From Litorivivens sp041619575 (GTDB lineage: Bacteria; Pseudomonadota; Gammaproteobacteria; Pseudomonadales; Spongiibacteraceae), in the NCBI GenBank assembly GCA_041619575.1, contig JBFKDP010000210.1, positions 1-7,277 of the forward strand: a DNA stretch of 7,277 nt. The letters run 5' to 3'. Below the pieces are notes generated by a model. It saw nothing but the letters and a program-made list of their open reading frames with translations. It had not been told where the DNA came from and did no database searches. Below, piece after piece: positions 1 through 4,407 of this stretch (position 1 is its first letter; every line of letters begins with the position of its first letter). Made by a program: the position numbers and the translations under genes.

Positions 1-22
1 ACCCGAAACAATTGAGGCACGC

Positions 23-562
23 GTGGAACAATACCGAGGCACTACTATTCTTTCTGTCCGCCGCAACGGCCAGGTCGTCATCGGTGGCGACGGACAGGTT
101 TCCATGGGCAACACCGTTATGAAAGGCAACGCCCGCAAGGTTCGCCGCCTCTATGGCGACAAGGTCCTGGCCGGATTCGCCGGTGGTACCGCCGATGCCT
201 TCACCCTGTTCGAGCTGTTTGAAGCCCAATTGGAGAAATACCAGGGCCACCTTACCCGCGCTGCGGTGGAGCTTGCCAAAGCCTGGCGAACAGAGCGCGC
301 CCTGCGCCGTCTGGAAGCCCTGCTGGCTGTCGCCGACAAGGATACCTCCCTCGTCATTACCGGTAACGGTGACGTCATCGAGCCCGAAGACAGTCTGATC
401 GCCATTGGGTCCGGTGGCCCCTTCGCGCAATCCGCCGCTCGCGCACTGCTCGACAATACTGAACTCAGCGCCAGAGATATCGTCGAGAAAGGCCTGGAAA
501 TCGCTGGCGACATCTGCATTTACACCAACCACAATCGCACGATAGAAGCGCTGGAGTATTAA
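23..562 (+). CDS. hslV: HslV (ClpQ), peptidase subunit of the HslUV protease
   Basis: HslV is the threonine peptidase of the cytoplasmic ATP-dependent HslUV (ClpYQ) protease; two hexameric rings form the chamber into which HslU threads unfolded substrates. The 179-residue product matches the family along its whole length (E. coli form about 176). The catalytic nucleophile is Thr7 of the Gly-Thr-Thr-Ile motif, so MEQYRG would be a six-residue propeptide removed on maturation. Counting from Thr7 as residue 1, the active-site Asp17 and Lys33 of the family fall at Asp23 and Lys39, both present. The conserved GFAGGTADAFTLFELFE stretch lies at about 51-67 and the Gly-Ser-Gly-Gly loop at 129-132. 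The start is GTG, supported by a GAGG ribosome site at 14-17 with five bases of spacing; no stop is visible upstream in frame, so a start left of the window is possible but unlikely. hslU follows 102 bases later on the same strand. Any heat-shock promoter would lie outside the window. Confidence 0.97.
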   Translation: MEQYRGTTILSVRRNGQVVIGGDGQVSMGNTVMKGNARKVRRLYGDKVLAGFAGGTADAFTLFELFEAQLEKYQGHLTRAAVELAKAWRTERALRRLEALLAVADKDTSLVITGNGDVIEPEDSLIAIGSGGPFAQSAARALLDNTELSARDIVEKGLEIAGDICIYTNHNRTIEALEY

Positions 563-622
563 GGCTGCTGTCGGGAGCCTATCGCCAAGGCAAGCAACAC
601 TTTTCTGAATACAGGTTTAAGC

Positions 623-636
623 GTCTGGCGTCAGAC
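623..636 (+). other. Small hairpin in the hslV-hslU gap
   Basis: A five-base perfect stem (GTCTG at 623-627, CAGAC at 632-636) closes a four-base loop in the 102-base spacer, about 29 bases before the hslU start. No run of T follows, so it does not look like a terminator. It could be a leader structure or a processing or stability element in the hslVU transcript, or chance. The rest of the gap holds the hslU ribosome site AGGAG at 655-659 and nothing else I recognise. Confidence 0.25.
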
Positions 637-664
637 ATCCGACGTCGACCACACAGGAGTCACC

Positions 665-1978
665 ATGTCCAATATGACACCCCGTGAAATTGTTCACGAA
701 CTGAACAGACATATTATCGGCCAGGAAAAGGCCAAGCGCGCGGTGGCCATTGCCTTGCGCAACCGCTGGCGTCGCATGCAACTCAGCGAAGACCTGCGCG
801 ATGAAATCACGCCCAAAAACATTCTGATGATTGGCCCAACCGGCGTCGGCAAAACTGAAATTGCCCGACGCCTCGCCAAACTGGCCAACGCGCCTTTCCT
901 GAAAGTGGAAGCGACAAAGTTCACCGAAGTCGGCTACGTGGGGCGCGATGTTGAATCCATTATTCGCGATCTGGTGGATGTCTCCATCAAACTGCACCGT
1001 GAAACAGAGATGAATAAGGTGCGCCACCGTGCCGGTGATGCTGCCGAAGAGCGCATTCTCGATATTCTGGTGCCACCGGCTCGCGACAGCGAAACCACTG
1101 ACTCAAGCACTCGCCAGATGTTCCGCAAAAAGCTGCGCGAAGGAGAACTGGACGAGCGCGAAATTGATATCGAGGTCAACGCCACACCCATGGGCGTTGA
1201 AATCATGGCGCCTCCCGGCATGGAAGAGATGACCAGCCAGTTGCAGAATATGTTTTCCAGCATGGGCAACAACCGCAAGAAAACCCGGCGCATGACGGTC
1301 AAGGCGGCACTAAAGCAAGCCACCGACGAAGAAGCGGCCAAGCTGGTAAACGAAGAAGAAACCAAGGCCCAGGCGATTAAAGCCGTTGAGCAAAATGGCA
1401 TTGTCTTTCTTGACGAGTTAGACAAAGTCGCCAAGCGCGGCGAAACCGGCGGAGCCGATGTCTCCCGTGAAGGAGTTCAACGCGACCTTTTACCGCTGAT
1501 CGAGGGCTGCACTGTCAGCACCAAGCACGGCATGGTAAAAACGGACCATATACTCTTTATTGCTTCGGGCGCATTCCACTTGAGTCGTCCGTCAGATCTG
1601 ATTCCTGAACTGCAGGGCCGCCTACCCATCAGAGTCGAGCTTGAAGCCCTGACACCCGATGATTTTGAACGCATATTAACCGAGCCCAGCGCATCGCTGA
1701 CAGAACAGTACGAAGCACTCCTCAACACTGAAGGCATGAAGATAGAGTTCACCAACGAAGGCCTGCGACGACTCGCCGAAACGGCCTGGGAAGTCAACGA
1801 GCGTACGGAAAACATCGGCGCACGTCGATTGCATACGGTTCTGGAACGCCTGCTGGAAGAAGCCTCCTTTGATGCCACAGACTTCAGCGGAGACAAGCTG
1901 GTTATCGATGCGGACTATGTCGACGCGCAGTTGGGCGCTCTGGCAAAAGATGAGGATCTGAGCCGCTTCATTCTGTAA
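665..1978 (+). CDS. hslU: HslU (ClpY), AAA+ unfoldase subunit of the HslUV protease
   Basis: HslU is the hexameric ATPase that recognises, unfolds and translocates substrates into HslV. The 437-residue product is full length (E. coli 443). Visible landmarks are the N-terminal helix and IIGQ motif (17-20), Walker A GPTGVGKT at 57-64, the substrate-gripping pore loop GYVG at 90-93, the HslU-specific intermediate (I) domain at roughly 110-240, rich in charged residues and Met, Walker B IVFLDELDK at 246-254, the arginine-finger segment GRLPIR at 318-323, and the sensor-2 GARRLHT at 385-391. The C-terminus DLSRFIL is the tail that docks between HslV subunits and activates it, and it is intact. The ATG start has a good AGGAG site at 655-659, five bases away. 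It is co-directional with hslV and probably co-transcribed; the unusually wide spacer might allow separate control. No odd residues or truncation seen. Confidence 0.98.
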   Translation: MSNMTPREIVHELNRHIIGQEKAKRAVAIALRNRWRRMQLSEDLRDEITPKNILMIGPTGVGKTEIARRLAKLANAPFLKVEATKFTEVGYVGRDVESIIRDLVDVSIKLHRETEMNKVRHRAGDAAEERILDILVPPARDSETTDSSTRQMFRKKLREGELDEREIDIEVNATPMGVEIMAPPGMEEMTSQLQNMFSSMGNNRKKTRRMTVKAALKQATDEEAAKLVNEEETKAQAIKAVEQNGIVFLDELDKVAKRGETGGADVSREGVQRDLLPLIEGCTVSTKHGMVKTDHILFIASGAFHLSRPSDLIPELQGRLPIRVELEALTPDDFERILTEPSASLTEQYEALLNTEGMKIEFTNEGLRRLAETAWEVNERTENIGARRLHTVLERLLEEASFDATDFSGDKLVIDADYVDAQLGALAKDEDLSRFIL

Positions 1979-2014
1979 GGCCAGTCGTACTTACGGTAGC
2001 CTGAATGAGTTGCG

Positions 2015-2090
2015 ACAATCGAGAGAGGAAGCGCCGGTAATGCTGTGCGGGGTCGGCCTCTCTCGCCCAACATAGAACAGATTCGATTGT
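2015..2090. repeat. Nested inverted repeats downstream of hslU
   Basis: Two perfect inverted repeats share a left arm. The inner one is CGAGAGAGG (2020-2028) with CCTCTCTCG (2057-2065), a 9-bp stem around a 28-base loop. The outer one is ACAATCGA (2015-2022) with TCGATTGT (2083-2090). The two left arms overlap at 2020-2022, so both stems cannot form completely at once, although a bulged combined stem is possible. The outer right arm overlaps the proposed -35 hexamer of the downstream promoter. No T-run follows the inner stem, so it is not a standard rho-independent terminator for hslU, although it lies where the hslVU transcript should end. It could be a rho-dependent end or a stabilising 3' structure, a DNA-binding operator, or a worn repeat. 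I do not recognise it as a known repeat family. Confidence 0.45.
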
Positions 2091-2114
2091 ACCCCCGGCG
2101 CAGGCCCGTATAAT
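2087..2114 (+). promoter_or_regulatory. Predicted sigma70 promoter for the DUF971 gene
   Basis: A perfect -10 hexamer TATAAT lies at 2109-2114, preceded at 16 bp by TTGTAC (2087-2092), which matches four of the six consensus -35 bases. Transcription would begin near 2121, giving a leader of about 45 bases before the ATG at 2165. This suggests the DUF971 gene has its own housekeeping transcription rather than depending on read-through from hslVU. Inferred from sequence only. Confidence 0.55.
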
Positions 2115-2164
2115 TCCAGTACGCCGGGCAAATACACTAACCCAGAGCCTCCACAGGTCACCCC

Positions 2165-2557
2165 ATGAGCAGCATCACACCAACGGGCATAGAGCTTCAC
2201 CAGAAATCGCGAGAACTGGAATTAATCTATGCCGACGGAAGCCGGGCTCGACTGAGCTGCGAAATGCTCCGCGTGCTGTCACCCTCGGCGGAAGTTCAGG
2301 GCCACGGCCCCGACCAGAAAGTGCTGCAGACTGGCAAGATCAACGTCAATATTGTCGACATTAAACCCGTCGGCAACTACGCAATCCAGCTCACCTTCAG
2401 CGACGGCCACGACTCCGGCATCTACTCCTGGAAATACCTCAAAGAGCTCGCCGATAACAAGGAGGCTTACTGGAGCGCCTACCTAGAGGAACTGCAGGAA
2501 GCTGGCGCCAATCGCGACCCCGACGTGCAGGTCGTCAAATTTTTCGACGCCTCCTGA
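2165..2557 (+). CDS. DUF971 protein (GBBH-like N-terminal domain)
   Basis: A 130-residue protein made almost entirely of one DUF971 domain, the fold found at the N-terminus of gamma-butyrobetaine hydroxylase. Recognisable segments are the strand pair LELIYADGSRARLS (18-31), the SPSAEVQGHGP motif (39-49), and VDIKPVGNYAIQLTFSDG (64-81) followed by HDSGIYSWKYL (82-92). The eukaryotic relatives hold a structural zinc through three clustered cysteines and a histidine. Here the cysteine cluster is replaced by the SPSAEV sequence, and only Cys32 and His82 remain near ligand positions, so zinc binding is doubtful. From memory this is the usual proteobacterial form, and a DUF971 gene directly after hslU is also found in Pseudomonas; the cellular role is not established. 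There is no hydroxylase domain, signal peptide or membrane segment, so it is expected to be cytoplasmic. The ATG has a modest AGG site at 2155-2157. Confidence 0.88.
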   Translation: MSSITPTGIELHQKSRELELIYADGSRARLSCEMLRVLSPSAEVQGHGPDQKVLQTGKINVNIVDIKPVGNYAIQLTFSDGHDSGIYSWKYLKELADNKEAYWSAYLEELQEAGANRDPDVQVVKFFDAS

Positions 2558-2609
2558 GCGCCCACCACTTAGCCACGCAGCACCCTCGAGTGATAGCGGT
2601 ATTCACCCA

Positions 2610-2638
2610 TTGACCCCTAGCGCACCAAGGCGTTCAAT
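2610..2638 (+). promoter_or_regulatory. Possible promoter for the FNR-type regulator gene
   Basis: TTGACC (2610-2615) and TTCAAT (2633-2638) are spaced by 17 bp and lie about 30 bases before the ATG at 2669. The -35 is good but the -10 matches only four of six consensus bases, so this is a weak call. No FNR box (TTGAT-N4-ATCAA) is seen in the 111 bases ahead of the gene, so autoregulation is not evident. Confidence 0.3.
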
Positions 2639-2668
2639 CGGGGAAAGCAGAACTCTCAGGACCCTGCG

Positions 2669-3457
2669 ATGGTCAGAAAGCAAGCAAGCGCAGCGCCCCA
2701 AAAAAAGCACGCGTGCCCACATAATGCCGCTGTGGGTTGCAGTCAGTGCCGGCTGAACAAAATTTGTCTCCCGCTAGCGCTGGAGGAAGAAGACATTGCC
2801 AGACTAGACCAGACCATTAAACGCGGGCGCGCCCTGCCTACGGGCAAACATCTCTATCGTGAAGGCGACGCCTTTAAGTCACTTTACGCTGTGCGTTCAG
2901 GCGCGATTAAAACCTATCAAATCTCGGCTGGCGGTGATCAGATCATTACCGGCTTTCATTTACCCGGAGAAGTCGTTGGTCTAGAGGGGCTTGGCCCCGG
3001 GCAATACGCAGGCTCAGCCATTGCCTTGGACTTGTCATCCATTTGCGAAATCCCCTTCAATCAGGTGGAGCAGCTGGGCAACCAACTGCCCGCCTTTCGC
3101 CACCACTTGTTCTCGCTACTGAGCAGGGAAATTGTCGATGATCACCAGCATATCAACCTGCTTAGCAACTACACCGCGGAAGAACGACTCGCCTCACTCC
3201 TGCTCAGCCTGTCAGCGCGCCTGGCCCGTCGCGGCCTATCAGCAACGGACTTCCGCCTCCCCATGTCCCGCACCGATATTGCCAGTTACCTTGGCTTGAC
3301 GATAGAAACCGTCAGTCGGGTACTCAAACGCTTTAGAGAGTCCGGCTTGCTGACACTGAATAATCGCAACATCAACGATCTCGACCTGTGCGCACTCAAA
3401 GATCTTCTAGAGGTATCAGCCCCCTCTCACTCCGCAACCCAAAACGGCGACCGCTAA
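2669..3457 (+). CDS. fnr: FNR/Anr-type oxygen-sensing transcription regulator
   Basis: A CRP/FNR-superfamily regulator of 262 residues (E. coli FNR is 250). The oxygen-labile [4Fe-4S] ligands are all visible: Cys24, Cys27 and Cys33 in a C-x2-C-x5-C pattern near the N-terminus, and Cys126 in the ICEIPF segment. They align with E. coli Cys20, 23, 29 and 122 at a constant offset of four. A cyclic-nucleotide-like beta-roll spans about 45-135, a dimer helix about 136-170 with Asp158 at the position of E. coli Asp154, and a helix-turn-helix about 197-221. The recognition helix TIETVSR (211-217) carries Glu213, Ser216 and Arg217, the residues FNR uses to read TTGAT half-sites. Without oxygen the protein should dimerise and bind such sites. 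An extra Cys16 and a C-terminal tail of about 12 residues are seen. The ATG has a CAGGA ribosome site at 2657-2661. A perfect FNR box lies 40 bases downstream of the stop, ahead of hsp20. In pseudomonads the orthologue is called anr. Confidence 0.95.
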   Translation: MVRKQASAAPQKKHACPHNAAVGCSQCRLNKICLPLALEEEDIARLDQTIKRGRALPTGKHLYREGDAFKSLYAVRSGAIKTYQISAGGDQIITGFHLPGEVVGLEGLGPGQYAGSAIALDLSSICEIPFNQVEQLGNQLPAFRHHLFSLLSREIVDDHQHINLLSNYTAEERLASLLLSLSARLARRGLSATDFRLPMSRTDIASYLGLTIETVSRVLKRFRESGLLTLNNRNINDLDLCALKDLLEVSAPSHSATQNGDR

Positions 3458-3470
3458 GCACCCGTTTTAT
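3441..3470. terminator. Weak terminator-like hairpin at the end of the regulator gene
   Basis: AAAACGG (3441-3447) can pair with CCGTTTT (3462-3468) around a 14-base loop that contains the TAA stop codon. The right arm ends in four T followed by AT. The GC core is only three pairs and the loop is large, so termination would be inefficient. It is the only candidate stop signal between the regulator and the FNR-box promoter. Confidence 0.25.
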
Positions 3471-3496
3471 CAATTAGCCTAAAATCGGTATGCAAC

Positions 3497-3537
3497 TTGA
3501 TCTGGATCAAATGCCAGTTCTGCGCCATGCCTATACT
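3497..3537 (+). promoter_or_regulatory. FNR box and class II FNR-activated promoter of hsp20
   Basis: TTGATCTGGATCAA at 3497-3510 is a perfect match to the FNR/Anr consensus TTGAT-N4-ATCAA. A -10 hexamer TATACT lies at 3532-3537. With the start point seven bases beyond the hexamer, at about 3545, the box is centred at -41.5, the textbook position for class II activation by FNR. No good -35 hexamer is needed, because the box occupies that place. The transcript would have a leader of about 35 bases before the hsp20 ATG. The adjacent FNR-type regulator is the obvious candidate activator. Confidence 0.87.
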
Positions 3538-3579
3538 TTAGCTGGTAGACAGTAAAAGACTGATCAATGGAGAGCCGAT

Positions 3580-4008
3580 ATGCACCTCATACCAAAAGGC
3601 AAGCGTTCCTTCTTCGACAATTTTTTTGATGACATGCTGCCGTCTTTTAACAGCCGCGAATTAATGGACAGTGAGTTTTTCTCTCCATCCATCGATATTG
3701 AAGAACGGGATGACCACTACCTCGTCACCGCCGACCTGCCGGGCGTCAGTAAGGACGACATAGAAATTACGCTCGATCACGGTGTATTGACCTTACAGGC
3801 TCAGCGCAGCGACGAAACCGAAGAGAAGAAAAAAGGGAAAGTCATTCGCAGGGAACGACGCAGCGGCAGCTTTATGCGCAGCTTCAACGTTGGTTCATCG
3901 GCAACCGAGGCGGATATCAACGCACAGTTCAAAGACGGCGTACTGACACTGACCGTGCCAAGGATGACAGACGAGCCACCCACCGTTAGGCGCATCAAAG
4001 TCCAGTAA
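3580..4008 (+). CDS. hsp20: Hsp20 family small heat-shock protein (alpha-crystallin domain)
   Basis: An ATP-independent holdase chaperone of the cytoplasm that binds unfolding proteins and keeps them refoldable. The 142 residues divide into a short Phe-rich N-terminal arm (about 1-34, with FFDNFFDD at 11-18), the alpha-crystallin domain (about 35-128) and a C-terminal extension. The family landmarks DLPGVSKDDIEI (52-63), the Arg-rich RRERRSGSFMRSF segment (90-102) and FKDGVLTLTVP (117-127) are all present. The C-terminal Ile139-Lys140-Val141 is the I-x-I/V motif that docks on neighbouring dimers during oligomerisation. The ATG at 3580 has a GGAG site at 3569-3572, seven bases away. It is the first gene after the FNR-box promoter, and 19 bases separate it from the next gene, so the two are probably co-transcribed. 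Control by FNR is unusual compared with the sigma32 or ROSE control typical of this family; no ROSE-like leader is apparent. Confidence 0.95.
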   Translation: MHLIPKGKRSFFDNFFDDMLPSFNSRELMDSEFFSPSIDIEERDDHYLVTADLPGVSKDDIEITLDHGVLTLQAQRSDETEEKKKGKVIRRERRSGSFMRSFNVGSSATEADINAQFKDGVLTLTVPRMTDEPPTVRRIKVQ

Positions 4009-4027
4009 ACCCGGCGAGGAAACGACC

Positions 4028-4288
4028 ATGACAACCGACGACGAACGCCATCTGATTGAAAAAATCGAAACAACACGTGACGAGCTAAACCTTCAAATAC
4101 ACTTGGCGGAAGCCGAGCTGCGTGACGAATGGCATGAGCTTGAAAAAAACTGGAAGCAACTCCAGCAAAAACTCGAACGCGGCGGCAAAGCCGCAACTGA
4201 GAGTGGCGAAGCTGTTGCTACCGCCATCCGCATACTCGGAGAAGAACTATTGCAAGGCTACCAGCACGTTCGCGAGGCCATGCGCTAA
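4028..4288 (+). CDS. Small coiled-coil protein of unknown function, paired with hsp20
   Basis: I do not recognise this 86-residue protein. It is very hydrophilic and almost wholly helical in appearance. From residue 10 to 49, hydrophobic residues recur at 3/4 spacing (Ile10, Ile13, Leu20, Ile24, Ala27, Leu31, Trp35, Leu38, Trp42, Leu45, Leu49) with a stutter near 31-35, which indicates a coiled coil with two Trp in its core. A Gly/Ser/Ala-rich break (RGGKAATESG, 51-60) leads to a second amphipathic helix (about 61-85, with Ile67, Leu70, Leu74, Leu75, Tyr78 and Val81). There is no signal peptide, membrane segment, cysteine or catalytic motif. The ATG has a clean GAGGA site at 4016-4020, seven bases away, and starts 19 bases after hsp20, so it should share the FNR-activated transcript. 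A role as a partner or cofactor of the Hsp20 chaperone, or as a stress-induced helical scaffold, is inference from position only. Confidence 0.8.
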   Translation: MTTDDERHLIEKIETTRDELNLQIHLAEAELRDEWHELEKNWKQLQQKLERGGKAATESGEAVATAIRILGEELLQGYQHVREAMR

Positions 4289-4407
4289 CATCTTTAAAAC
4301 AGCGCAGAAGTACAGTTATCCAACCACATCGCGCCTACGCCGTTGAGCGTCGCTTGGTAAATGCGGGAAATTGTGCTTGTATAGTTTCAGGTGAACACAG
4401 CCAATGA

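Noticed and set aside
617..1434. Long minus-strand frames opposite hslU (for example 617-1027 and 934-1434)
   Set aside because: They are antisense shadows of a highly conserved coding sequence, with low-complexity Ser/Arg-rich translations and no start signals.
1991..2200. 69-codon minus-strand frame in the hslU-DUF971 gap
   Set aside because: It overlaps the inverted repeats, the promoter and the DUF971 start, and its translation shows no recognisable feature.
2590..2606. GTGA-N9-TCAC palindrome upstream of the regulator gene, considered as a CRP or FNR site
   Set aside because: CRP sites need six bases between the half-sites, and neither half matches TTGAT; the inner bases do not pair.
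4122..4346. 74-codon plus-strand frame overlapping the coiled-coil gene
   Set aside because: It has no ribosome site of its own and overlaps the frame at 4028-4288, which has a clean ribosome site, tight spacing to hsp20 and a regular helical pattern.
4380..4385. TATAGT as a -10 hexamer for the receptor gene
   Set aside because: No -35 lies at proper spacing, the extended -10 TG is out of place by one base, and the implied start point would fall within the candidate ribosome site.
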